Origin: Anodontia alba
Taxonomy: Eukaryota; Mollusca; Bivalvia; Lucinida; Lucinidae
Assembly (NCBI GenBank): GCA_964016985.1
Contig: OZ024833.1
Location: 58,603,463-58,667,462 of the forward strand
DNA: 64,000 bases
Reading direction: 5' to 3'
Within the stretch, counting starts at the first letter, position 1, and each line of letters opens with the position of its first letter. Position numbers and translations under genes: made by a program. The notes below the pieces were generated by a model. The model was not told where the DNA came from, did no database searches, and saw only the letters and a program-made list of their open reading frames with translations. Shown one piece after another: positions 19,927-28,879 of the stretch.

Positions 19927-20567
19927 TTCATACAGTACGGGGAAATCAACATTTCCCATACATAATATGAGTAGAAGATCATGCATCTCTTCACAATCTA
20001 ATTATACAGTCTTAATTGCTGGAAAGATTTGTTTATTATATCCTACACTGATGATCCCTACCAAGGTGCACAGACCAACCAGGGCCTTTCCCTGTCTGTA
20101 AAATGGAAATACCTTATTTACCATTTGTACTCGGACAGACATGTCTGAGTTAACAGAGTTATAAGGCCCAGAAGAGATGCCGCAGAATGTGGCATCTCAT
20201 CAGGGTCTACACTGTTTGCCACTCATCCAGCATGTTTTAGACATAGCATTGGCTTGTAAATTGTACTTGTTCAAATAACAGAACAAGTACCGTATTCGAT
20301 CTAATTACCGCACATACCCCTATAAGCGCACAGTCAAGAAATTCTGTAGACTTCAGATTACAGCCAGTGTACTTTTTCTTTACATCCTTATAAAGGCATA
20401 TGTTGTGGGTACTCATTTGAATTGCATCAACTTGTCGATGCAATTCAAATGAGTACCCACAACATATGCCTTTATAAAGAAAATCAGAAAAAATCGCATA
20501 ATCATCATCCAGTAAGTCCTTTTCTGATCTTTTTTTTTTATAGTATATCCTTAGTAGATAGATACAT

Positions 20568-20640
20568 ATTCTGTTGCAACCAATCTACCTTTCGAATCAT
20601 TGGAGTGAACTTTGACATTATCCCTAGATGCAAACTTCAG
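20568..20640 (+). repeat. DIRS left inverted terminal repeat
   Basis: ATTCTGTTGCAACCAATCTA ... GACATTATCCCTAGATGCAA. It is the complement of 25697-25767, with divergence in the middle (ACCTTTCGAATCATTGG versus ACTGAGAATCATAGG). Confidence 0.85.
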
Positions 20641-20809
20641 AACAAGGTTGACATTTAATGGATGCAGTCAGACTGCTATTTGGAGGAATATTGAAAACAA
20701 ATTTAATTTGTGTAAATATGATCAGAAAATTGTGTGGTTTTAGTGAATGGTGTATTTTGTAGACAGGAATTTAAGTGAAATTCTGTGATATGAAGTATAG
20801 CGGAGTTCA

Positions 20810-22288
20810 ATGGAAGACTCAAAAACAAGGGCGGAGGATGCCTGGCGAGAAAGCGGTGAAAACGCCTCGCCTAGGATACAGAAACCAATGTATGGTTTCT
20901 CCACCACCCAAGCTGAAGGCACGGTGGTTCAACAAACAGAAATTCATCGTTGTCAGGGGTTAAATGCCGTGAATATGCAAAACAACAGTGAAAACGGTGT
21001 TGTCATGGGAATCCCTCTCGAGGGCCCTAGTTCCAGTGACCATGCATCCTTTGTTTATGTCTCGCAAGAGAATGCTGGGATCGCCCACAAGGGCGGATAT
21101 CAAAACAATATAGTAAACCCAGAAGTGGTCACAACGGGAAATTCAATTCCTCTTGCCTTTTTCCAGCAGCAAATGATGTTGAATCAACAGATGATCACCC
21201 AGCAACAACAAACAATGTCATCACTTATAACACGGGTGGATAGTTTGGCAAAAGCAGTTAATAAAAGTCAGCCACAAAGTGAAAAAGAAAGGGCGATAGA
21301 CAGTCCACCCGTCGGAAGAAAACGCAAAGCTCATGAACTGTCAGATTGTGAGGATATAACATCTGACTCAGACATTCTAATGGATTCTTCTTCAGAGGAA
21401 GAAGCAGACGTAGGAAAAGAGAGAAGGGAGATGACTAAAAAGGGAGATAGTATGGAGAACAAAGATAGCTCAGCTGCAGGGACATTGGCTGAAAAGGGAC
21501 ACGTGCGTAGTAATATGGAATTGTTGAAGGCAATGGGGAATGAGTTTGATAAAGTGGAAGCCCTTGGGCCACAGGTGGATGAAACTTTGGCATCAGTGGT
21601 CAATTCAGGGATTAGAAATAAGATAGATAGAATGGTGGCTAAAGAGTTGTGTGAAAAATTTGATAGACCCGAAAACTGTGCTGGGTTAGTGGTTCCAAAG
21701 ATCAATAAGGAACTGTGGTTAACACCCGCTATGAGGAAAACTACAAAAGAAATAGACAGATCTTTTCAAATTACACAGAAATATCTAAATCAAGGGTTAA
21801 TTCCCTTAGTCACATTAATGAACAAACTGCTCAACACAGACAGGAATGAGGATTTTCAGCTGGCACAGAGTGCTTTTCAGTTGTGTGCTTATGCACACAG
21901 AGACATCTCTAACCTTAGAAGGCAACAATTAAGGAAAGTTGTTGCAGATAAGTATAAACAATTGTGCAATGATATAACACCTTTGACAGACAATTTATTA
22001 GGAGATGACCTTGAAAAACAAGTCAAGACAATGGATGAGATGCAGAAAGTTGGTAAAGATTTATCGAAATACAAGCCCAAAAATGAACAGTCAAATAGTA
22101 ATAAAGCTGTGATGCAGCGCAATGCACAAGGAGGACAATATAAAAGACCGGATAAATTCAAGAATAGATTCTCGAATCAGTACAAGAACCACTATGAAAA
22201 GCAGAATCCTTTTTTAGGGAAGAAGAGCCGACATTATCATCAGTCGGCATACAAGAAGTACAAGAAGCCAGACGATCAGAAACAGTAG
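20810..22288 (+). CDS. DIRS Gag-like protein (492 aa)
   Basis: First large ORF of the DIRS element, presumed to be the nucleocapsid/assembly protein. Visible features: a glutamine-rich stretch at about residues 119-140 (FFQQQMMLNQQMITQQQQ), a basic cluster VGRKRKAHEL that could be a nuclear localisation signal (about 168-178), an acidic serine-rich patch (SDSDILMDSSSEEEAD, about 184-202), an alpha-helical middle and a strongly basic C-terminal tail (YKRPDKFKNRFSNQYKNHYE) fit for RNA binding. No CCHC zinc knuckle is seen. ATG at 20810 is the first good start. The last 91 nt overlap the RT frame, where a possible -1 frameshift signal lies. The frame is fully open, unlike the RT. Confidence 0.85.
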   Translation: MEDSKTRAEDAWRESGENASPRIQKPMYGFSTTQAEGTVVQQTEIHRCQGLNAVNMQNNSENGVVMGIPLEGPSSSDHASFVYVSQENAGIAHKGGYQNNIVNPEVVTTGNSIPLAFFQQQMMLNQQMITQQQQTMSSLITRVDSLAKAVNKSQPQSEKERAIDSPPVGRKRKAHELSDCEDITSDSDILMDSSSEEEADVGKERREMTKKGDSMENKDSSAAGTLAEKGHVRSNMELLKAMGNEFDKVEALGPQVDETLASVVNSGIRNKIDRMVAKELCEKFDRPENCAGLVVPKINKELWLTPAMRKTTKEIDRSFQITQKYLNQGLIPLVTLMNKLLNTDRNEDFQLAQSAFQLCAYAHRDISNLRRQQLRKVVADKYKQLCNDITPLTDNLLGDDLEKQVKTMDEMQKVGKDLSKYKPKNEQSNSNKAVMQRNAQGGQYKRPDKFKNRFSNQYKNHYEKQNPFLGKKSRHYHQSAYKKYKKPDDQKQ

Positions 22289-24373
22289 AAGAAAAGGAAA
22301 CTGTAAGTGTGGATTTACATTTCTTAAAACATAAGCCTGAAAATTTTAGAGCCGGTGGCATTTCACAGTGTTACAAACATTGGTTAAAATTGACAAGTGA
22401 CAAATCAATTTTGAATACAGTTAAATATGGGTATGAGATAGAATTTGAAACAGAACCTTGTGACATGTGCAATAGAACTGAAATAAAATCTAACAGTAAA
22501 GAAAGAAGTATAATTAGTGAATTGTTGCAGAAACTTTATGAAAAGGGGGTCATTGAAGAGTCAGTGCATGAAGATGGAGAAATTATTTCTCATGTTTTTA
22601 TAAGGCCAAAATCTGACGGCTCTTATAGACTTATATTAAACCTTAGCCGTTTGAATGATCACATAGAGAAAGTTCATTTTAAGATGGAAACACTTAAAAA
22701 TGCACTGCAGTTAGTGACACAAGGATGTTACTTTGGAAAAATTGACTTAAAAGATGCTTATTTCTCAGTGGGGATTCAAGAACATTGTCGAAAACTCTTG
22801 AAGTTTACATGGGAAGGGTGATTACTCCAGTTTACAGCATTAGCTAATGGTTTATCCCCAGCCCCTAGAATATACACGAAATTACTAAAACCAGTCTTTG
22901 CAACACTGAGAAAATTGGGACATAGTAATGTGCCCTACATTGATGACAGCTTGCTGCAAAGTGATACTAGAGAAAGTTGCGTTGAAAATCTGAGAGATAC
23001 TGTGCAGTTAATGGATGATTTGGGGTTAACAGTTCATCCAGAAAAATCAGTGATTGTTCCCACACAATGTATAGAGTTTGTAGGGTTCATTATAAACTCT
23101 GTGGACATGACTGTTCGTCTGTCTCCACATAAAGCTGTTGAGATAAAAAAATCTTTGTTTTTCACTGTTAAAACAACAAACTGTAACAATCAGAGATTTT
23201 GCTAAGTTAATTGGAAAACTGGTAGCTGCAGAACCAGGCGTGTTATATGCTGGTGTGCATTACAAGAGTATGGAGGTTGAGAAAGACTTTGCTTTAAAGC
23301 GGTCAAAGGGGGATTTTGATGCTCATATGAAAATAGTAAAAGTTTCACAGGAATGTATGCATTGGTGGATTAAAAATGTAGAAACAGCTTACAAACCCAT
23401 ATCACATGGGCCACCTCTGCGAAAGATAGAAACAGATAGTTCTACAACTGGTTATGGTGGACATGATGTCACAAATGCTTTAGAAATCAGTGGAATGTGG
23501 GATGATGAAGAAAAAGAATTACACATAAATTACCTAGAGTTAAAAGCAGCATTTCTATGTCTTCAGGCATTTTGTTCTGATGATAGGAATCAACATATTC
23601 AGCTTTTTGCAGACAACAGAGTAGCACTTAAGTACATTTCTAAAATGGGGGGAAGGAAAAAGCAACTAAATGCACTTGCCAGAAATATCTGGTTGTGGTG
23701 CGAAGAAAGAAATTTGTGGTTAAGCGTTTTTCACATTCCAGGTATTCGTAACATTCGTGCAGATCAGCTCAGTAGAGCGGGGAAAAAGCTAAATCAGGAT
23801 ATGGAATGGGCACTTGATCCAAACATTTTTCACGAAATTCAAAGGAAAATGGGAATTTGTAGCATTGATTTGTTTGCATCTGCTCAAAATCACAAATTAC
23901 CTGTTTACTGTTCATACGTACCAGACAACAAGGCTCTGGCAATAAATGCATTCTCATTAACATGGAACAATGGCTTAAATTTTGCTTTTCCACCTTTCAG
24001 TTGCCTCGCACAGACGATTCAGAAAGTTGTGGAAGACAAAGCAGAGTTGATTCTGGTGGCACCTTTGTTTCCTACACAGGCTTGGTTCCCCCATCTGCTG
24101 AAACTAGTTTCAGCAGACAGTTACATACTGCCAAAAGTGGACAATCTACTGTACTTATACAACAAAAACAAAGTTCATCGGTTAACAACTATGAGGATGG
24201 TGGCTTTCAGGTTATCGGGAAATACCTCACATGTGCAGGAGTATCAACAGAAACTGCCAAAGTCATTATTTCATCATGGCGGGAAAGTACAATTAAACAA
24301 TATGGGTCGCATTTCAAGAGATGGGTGCGCTTTTGTGGTGAACAACAGATTGATGTCATTAACCCATCTGTAA
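22198..24373 (+). pseudogene. DIRS reverse transcriptase / RNase H / methyltransferase-like ORF, two lesions
   Basis: The replication polyprotein of the element. RT fingers motif SDGSYRLILNLSRLN and motif A FGKIDLKDAYF come first; then an in-frame TGA at 22819-22821; then motif B FTALANGLSPAPR and catalytic YIDD (about 22939). A +1 shift near the A7 run 23145-23151 moves the rest to another frame. RNase H follows at 23240-24373 with the acidic set D66, E100, D125, D175 of that segment (ETDSS, NYLE, FADNR, RADQLS). Next comes a DIRS-specific adenine-methyltransferase-like domain (IDLFAS at 209-214, AFPPFS at about 249-254). Apart from the two lesions, motifs look undamaged. The 3' end overlaps the recombinase ORF by about 410 nt. 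Confidence 0.9.
22210..22248 (+). promoter_or_regulatory. Candidate -1 ribosomal frameshift signal (Gag to RT)
   Basis: T TTT TTA at 22210-22216 is in the phase needed by the Gag frame (CCT TTT TTA). A -1 slip puts ribosomes in the RT frame, which is open from 22198. Ten nucleotides downstream is a perfect 6-bp stem, GCCGAC (22227-22232) and GTCGGC (22243-22248), with a 10-nt loop. The RT frame has no ATG before its first conserved motifs. The same class of heptamer drives Gag-Pol synthesis in retroviruses (established); its use here is inference. Confidence 0.55.
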
Positions 24374-25179
24374 ATAATATATTGAATTATTTGACAATGC
24401 TGCATCAAGGAAATCTTGGTTATAGTTCAGTGAATACAGCAAAGTCAATGCTGTCATCTTTATTTTCTTTGTTACATAAAAGAGATATTGGAAAGGAACC
24501 TTTAATTCGACATTTTATGAAAGGAATTTTCAATCTGAAGCCTGCATTACCAAGATATGTAAATACATGGAATGTACAAGTAGTGATTGATTATTTAGAT
24601 TCTCTAATTACATCAGAGTTAAATTTGAAATTGTTATCTGTTAAGCTGGCTACATTACTGGCTTTAGCTACGGGGCAAAGATGTCAGACTTTGTGGTCCA
24701 TAAGGATCAAGGATGTTGAATTATCTGACAAATTCATGAAAATCAGGATATTTGATTTATTAAAGCAATCAAAACCTAACAAACATTTGGAGGAAATGTA
24801 TTTTGAACCATTTATAAAGAACCCAAATATTTGTGTTATTCAGTGTGTAAAATTGTATTTAGCACAAACTGCAAATCTCAGAAGGGTGAGTGATTCAGAA
24901 AGATTGTTTTTGATTACACAAAAACCGTTCACAGAGGCTACAAAAAGTACAATTGCTCGGTGGATAAAATTAGCACTTAAATTAGCTGGTGTTGACACAA
25001 ATATTTTTGCACCTCACAGTACCAGAGCTGCTGCTACTAGCGCGGCTTCAGTGAAAGTATCCATTGATACCATTATCCGTACTGCAGGATGGACACGAGA
25101 CAGTACATTCAGGAAATTCTATAAAAGACCCGTGGTAAACAGCTCTGAGTTTAGTCATAGTGTTTTAGATGCCTCATAA
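23962..25179 (+). CDS. DIRS tyrosine recombinase (405 aa)
   Basis: Integrase of the element; it would insert a circular DNA intermediate by site-specific recombination. The first 85-90 residues overlap the methyltransferase-like frame and may not be a domain. A SAM-like core-binding region spans about 95-195 (ESTIKQYGSHFKRWVRFC). The catalytic domain holds R240 (LATGQRCQTL), H352 and R355 (PHSTRAAATS), W377 (TAGWTRD) and nucleophile Y387 (RKFYKRP), so the tetrad is complete. The ORF is undamaged and ends before the internal complementary region. ATG 23962 is the only upstream in-frame ATG before the core-binding domain. Confidence 0.9.
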   Translation: MEQWLKFCFSTFQLPRTDDSESCGRQSRVDSGGTFVSYTGLVPPSAETSFSRQLHTAKSGQSTVLIQQKQSSSVNNYEDGGFQVIGKYLTCAGVSTETAKVIISSWRESTIKQYGSHFKRWVRFCGEQQIDVINPSVNNILNYLTMLHQGNLGYSSVNTAKSMLSSLFSLLHKRDIGKEPLIRHFMKGIFNLKPALPRYVNTWNVQVVIDYLDSLITSELNLKLLSVKLATLLALATGQRCQTLWSIRIKDVELSDKFMKIRIFDLLKQSKPNKHLEEMYFEPFIKNPNICVIQCVKLYLAQTANLRRVSDSERLFLITQKPFTEATKSTIARWIKLALKLAGVDTNIFAPHSTRAAATSAASVKVSIDTIIRTAGWTRDSTFRKFYKRPVVNSSEFSHSVLDAS

Positions 25180-25515
25180 GTCTCAAACGGTTGAGATGTG
25201 AGTTAATCAAACTGGTGTAGTTTATCTAGTTAACAGATCATATAAATTTCAGTCAATACCATTTTCTAGAGCACATGTATGAATGAATAACTATTCATGA
25301 TGTTTTTCTGTGCTGATGGAGGATGAAATTTTCTGAATAACATAGGGAAATCATTTTTTCTGCTTTATTAATGATTGAAATTTTAATTTCATGAAGTTGT
25401 TTGTAAGAGAAAAAATGTTTTCTTGGAATGATAATGATTGATATAAATATTTATGAGAAAATTGTGATTTTCTTATTTTGAACATTATACGAATTCAGAA
25501 ATTTGGGCTCTAAAA

Positions 25516-25633
25516 ACTCCAATGATTCGAAAGGTAGATTGGTTGCAACAGAATTGGAAAGTTAAACGAGACTTACCTGTAAGGTGAAGTTTGACTGTAA
25601 TTCTGTTGAAACCAATCTACTGAGAATCATAGG
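25516..25633 (+). repeat. DIRS internal complementary region
   Basis: 25516-25557 is complementary to the left terminus (20568-20609) and 25558-25633 is complementary to the right terminus (25735-25811), so the two ends are represented joined head to tail. This is the diagnostic DIRS-1 arrangement, thought to template circle formation during reverse transcription. Confidence 0.9.
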
Positions 25634-25696
25634 CCCACCCAAAAGCCCTCCCTTGATATGGAGTTATCCAAATTTCGGAATTCTTCCTCTAAAAGT

Positions 25697-25840
25697 CTGA
25701 AGTTTGCATCTAGGGATAATGTCAAAGTTCACTCCTATGATTCTCAGTAGATTGGTTTCAACAGAATTACAGTCAAACTTCACCTTACAGGTAAGTCTCG
25801 TTTAACTTTCCAGTTTTACCACAACTGTGTGTTCCAAGTT
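25697..25840 (+). repeat. DIRS right inverted terminal repeat and extension
   Basis: 25697-25767 is the complement of the left repeat. It continues through CTTACAGGTAAGTCTCG (25783-25800) to about 25811, where the internal complementary region stops matching. 25812-25840 is extra sequence not represented in that region. Confidence 0.8.
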
Positions 25841-25986
25841 ATTTTGAAAAACCTTAGCGCACAGTGCGGTAATAAGGTCGAATACGATATGACAAGGAGT
25901 TGAGGTGTCAGAATATTTAGGGTAAATGCGGTACATGGTTTTAATCCACTGTGAGCCACAAAAAAAAAAAAAAAAAAAATACCATA

Positions 25987-26209
25987 TTAACCCATTTTAG
26001 TCGAGAAATCCCCAAAAGGGTAACTGACAACAGTGCAAACCCATATCAGATGCTGCAGAATGCGGCTTCTGATCAGGATCTACACTGTTGCATTTAATAC
26101 AGGAATTTCTATAAATCATAGTAATAATAAGAACTAACCAGACACCCTGCTATAGGAAACTGGTCCAAGGAGTTGTAGTAGAAGAGACCACTCAACGTAA
26201 ATGGGTTAA
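25987..26209. mobile_element. MITE-B variant (B')
   Basis: TTAACCCATTTTAGTCGAG ... core 26030-26093 ... AACTAACCAGACACCCTGCT ... AACGTAAATGGGTTAA. Right TTAA at 26206-26209 is shared with the next element. Confidence 0.7.
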
Positions 26210-26416
26210 CCTAATGTCCTGTTGAACCTGGATATACCCTGCCTTTGCAAACAGTGTAGATCCAGATCAGTTGGCTTCTGAAGAAGCCAACTGATCTGGA
26301 TCTGCACTGTTTGCCATTATGCGAATTTATAGCAGCAATCTGGATCAAGTAATCTGATTGACTGAAAATTAGAAGTGGGTGTTGCATCTTAATTTATTCA
26401 GCAGGACATGGATTAA
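26206..26416. mobile_element. MITE-A copy sharing TTAA on both sides
   Basis: TTAACCTAATGTCCTGTTGAA ... TTCAGCAGGACATGGATTAA. Left TTAA is the right TTAA of MITE-B', and the right TTAA (26413-26416) borders a MITE-C. Near-perfect core at about 26247-26314. Confidence 0.75.
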
Positions 26417-26573
26417 TAACCCTAAATACTGGGACATCATTTGTAAATGGCAAAGTTAATGCAGACATTGATCTTATCCATCTGCTTGTTTTAGAAGCAA
26501 TTTGCTCTAGGCCTTACAACTCTGATTGTTTGCTCAAGCATGTCTGACCTAATATATAGGGTAAATACTTCCA
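26416..26573. mobile_element. MITE-C copy, degraded
   Basis: ATAACCCTAAATACTGGGACA left end, AATATATAGGGTAAATAC right end; the core is heavily decayed (GCAGACATTGATC ... GATTGTTTGCTC). Confidence 0.55.
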
Positions 26574-26861
26574 CCAAAATATTTACAGGTAAAAGGTACT
26601 CTATTTTTCCAATGACTAACTTTTTGATTAATACAAAATTTTGCAGTATTTCATTTCAATCTCCTGTGTAGCTGACAGAAAGGAAAGGGTACACTGCTAT
26701 TCCAGCTGTATATAAAACTTGGAATTCAATTCTGATTAAATGCATAATGTATCATGTTCTGTAATTCTACCCCACCCACACACACTGCTGTTACCAGACA
26801 GTATGGGGATCTATGGCATTTATGAGGGTCTGCATGGGGTTTACTGATTAGACAAAAGTAG
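26574..26861. other. Unassigned stretch
   Basis: No repeat family or coding signal recognised. Confidence 0.4.
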
Positions 26862-27000
26862 CCCCTGCTGGTTAATGCTTAGAGGACTAAGCCTGCCCAG
26901 GTGGGAGGGGGAGGGGGGGGGGGAATGTAAGTAGGTGTTAATTGACCAGCTAAAAAATGACCCTAACAGTGTTCACTGGGCCATAAAACTCACACTTAAA
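26862..27000 (+). mobile_element. SINE-A 3' fragment, degraded
   Basis: TTAATGCTTAGAGGACTAAGCC and CACTGGGCCATAAAACTCAC match the distal SINE-A body; a G-rich run (about 26902-26923) replaces the middle. No tRNA head. Confidence 0.5.
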
Positions 27001-27004
27001 ACAT

Positions 27005-27195
27005 CTGTATGTTTGTGTTTTTTTTTTGTTTTTTTGTTTTTTTTATTTTTCTTTTTATTTTTCAGAGAAAATATAAAGCTAAGCAGACAACTGAAATGTT
27101 AAGCTGTAGATTCTCTGAAAACAGCAAAATGAAAAAAAAAAAAAAAAAAAAAATAGAATGTCATCTGTTGCAATTTTGCATGGCACTTTAAGCAC
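27005..27195. repeat. FB-F' fragment with homopolymers
   Basis: T-rich left, TTTCAGAGAAAATATAAAGC, A21-23 run (about 27131-27153), then GAATGTCATCTGTTGCAATTTTG and GGCACTTTAAG. Confidence 0.4.
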
Positions 27196-27394
27196 AAAAG
27201 ATTCTTGTAATCCTCTTATTGTACATTGTTAGGCTTATTTTCACACATTTTCTCAGCAGCTGTCGAAATCCTGTTTTCCCACAAATGTTTTGTCTCTCTC
27301 CCACCTCATTACTGACAAAATATGAGCTGACACTTTGGTGAAAAAACTGCCACAATGTTTAAACTCCATGGACAGTTACAGAGGTCAAAACAGG

Positions 27395-27560
27395 AGGGGT
27401 ATTGAATGAATATTTTTTCTTATTTCTCTGCAAAAACATACATTGTGGGTACTCATTAGAATTGCCTCTTTCAGGCAATTCCAATGAGTACCCACAATGC
27501 ATGCTTTGGTGGAGAATTAGGGAGAAAAGTAACACTCTGTTGGGGGAAAAATCTTATCTG
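27395..27560. mobile_element. FB-G fold-back element
   Basis: TTTTTTCTTATTTCTCTGCA, centre TACTCATTAGAATTGCCTC / GGCAATTCCAATGAGTA, right arm TGGTGGAGAATTAGGGAGAA. Confidence 0.6.
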
Positions 27561-28224
27561 GACTCCAAAGATGGTATCCAAACAATGGCAATGATAAATT
27601 CTTTCTTACTGTTTGGGCAATCTGGTATCCATTAGCAAACAAAAGTATCTCATTGATGCCACACAAAAACTAACCAGTGAAATATTTCCTGTGTTTTACT
27701 ATATTTTTTTTTCCAAATTATCTGTCACTTCCTTGTGGCAGAATTACTCCTCTGTAACCAAAAGGAAGATGAAAGAAATTAGCAGACTACAAACAAGAAA
27801 TTGGCAATAGCTTATGTGATGATACCATCCCTCCCTACCTACATCCCAGCATGGATCAAAACTTAAAGAATGGATGGACAGACTGACATGCAGATGGATG
27901 GAAGTGAAAACAGTATACCCTGCACAAACCACAAATACAGTTTGATGAATGGGGTTGGGTGTGTGTATGTGTGTGTGTGTGTGTGGGGGGGGGTGTATAA
28001 TTAGAGGGTTTTTTGTGTTGTTGTTTTTCAAAATACATTTCTAAGAAAATGAGGCTCAAAATTTCATGTGAATAGTCTGAAAGTTCTCATGAAATGTCAA
28101 GCCTTATTGCCTAACACATGTTGCATTAAATATGTCAACCTTACTTTTACCAAAAATGAAAACAAATTTGGAAGGCTAGCTGCTGTCATTTTAAATTATT
28201 TCAGAGAACCATAACAATCCTTAG
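27561..28224. other. Unassigned stretch with (GT)n
   Basis: A (GT)n microsatellite at about 27957-27983 followed by G10; a short FB-F' fragment at 28037-28112 (AATTTCATGTGAATAGTCTG). Nothing else recognised. Confidence 0.45.
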
Positions 28225-28441
28225 TACACCACTACCTCTTTATAACAGTATTGTTGGGGTCCATAAAATAAACTGTGTTGTTAAACAACTGTGTTATATC
28301 CAAACAAAAATGTATAGATTATATTGAAAAATGAAATGACCATTTATGGTCATTTTTCAATATAATCTATACATTTTTGGGATCCATCTTGTTATATCCA
28401 AAACCGTGTTATAGCGAACCGTGTTATAAAGAGGTGTAGTG
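28225..28441. mobile_element. FB-M fold-back MITE
   Basis: Termini TACACCACTACCTCTTTATAAC / GTTATAAAGAGGTGTAGTGTA with a perfect central palindrome (ATGTATAGATTATATTGAAA ... complement, around ATGACCATTTATGGTCAT). A half copy is at 52380-52482. Confidence 0.75.
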
Positions 28442-28626
28442 TATTGGGACAGAATATTAGGCCTTTGCAAACAGTGTAGAATGTGGCATCTGATCAGGGT
28501 TTCTCTGTTTGCCATACATACAGCATATTTTAGACACATCAACAGGCAATAGAATGGATTATTTCAAATTTTAGGGCAAGTATGGTAAGTAGAAAAAGTG
28601 TCCCAATACTTATGGTAAATACAGTA
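28442..28626. mobile_element. MITE-C copy with shortened core
   Basis: TATTGGGACAGAATATTAGGCC left, TGTCCCAATACTTATGGTAAAT right; the core is reduced to GCAAACAGTGTAGAATGTGGC ... TCTCTGTTTGCC. Confidence 0.6.
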
Positions 28627-28646
28627 GGCAGTACAACCTCCTATAT

Positions 28647-28864
28647 TTAACCCTAGTCCTGCTGAACCCTGATACACCCTGTCTTATCAAACAGTGTAGA
28701 TCTTATCAAACTGTGTAGATCCAGATCAGTTGGCCAACTGATCTCAATCTGCACTGTTCGTCATTCAGGATGTGAATTTATATCAACAACCTGGATCAAG
28801 TCTGACTGGCTGAAAATTGGAAGTGGGTGTGGCATCTTAATTTCTTCAGCATGACTAGGGTTAA
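28647..28864. mobile_element. MITE-A copy with local duplication
   Basis: TTAACCCTAGTCCTGCTGAA ... TTCAGCATGACTAGGGTTAA. The first core arm is partly duplicated (TTATCAAACAGTGTAGATC twice). Confidence 0.7.
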
Positions 28865-28879
28865 CTTTTGTCAGTGGAA

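Larger units (their letters stand above)
20568..25840 (+). mobile_element. DIRS-type tyrosine-recombinase retrotransposon
   Basis: About 5.3 kb element with inverted terminal repeats, an internal complementary region and three ORFs in DIRS order: Gag-like, RT/RNase H/methyltransferase-like, tyrosine recombinase. No target duplication is seen, as expected for recombinase-mediated integration. The Gag and recombinase frames are intact; the RT frame has a stop (22819-22821) and a +1 frameshift near 23145-23151, so this copy is not autonomous. Boundaries come from the interrupted MITE-H; the last 20-30 bp on the right are less certain. Confidence 0.92.
20290..25887. mobile_element. MITE-H interrupted by the DIRS element
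   Basis: Termini CCGTATTCGATCTAATTACC and TAATAAGGTCGAATACGA, flanked by TA duplications (20288-20289, 25888-25889). The left segment runs to about 20567 and the right segment resumes at about 25839-25841 (ATTTTGAAAAACCTTAGCGC). The intact copy 33092-33422, read on its minus strand, is continuous across this point (GTCATA then TTTTGAAAAA), which dates the DIRS insertion as later. Confidence 0.85.
20110..25934. mobile_element. MITE-C interrupted by MITE-H and DIRS
   Basis: Left part 20110-20289: TACCTTATTTACC, GGACAGACATGTCTGAG, core to TTTGCCACTCATCC, GTACTTGTTCAAAT. The sequence resumes at about 25890 with TGACAAGGAGTTGAGGTGTC and ends GGGTAAATGCGGTA (25934). Compared with the intact copy 40711-40919, the break is a single insertion at a TA. 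Confidence 0.75.

Noticed and set aside
23145..23151. Programmed frameshift at the A7 run in the RT ORF
   Set aside because: The shift required is +1, not the -1 expected at an A AAA AAA heptamer, and it falls within the RT region; a one-base insertion is simpler.
20568..25840. LTR retrotransposon or endogenous retrovirus
   Set aside because: There is no LTR pair, protease or DDE integrase; inverted repeats, the internal complementary region and a tyrosine recombinase define a DIRS element.
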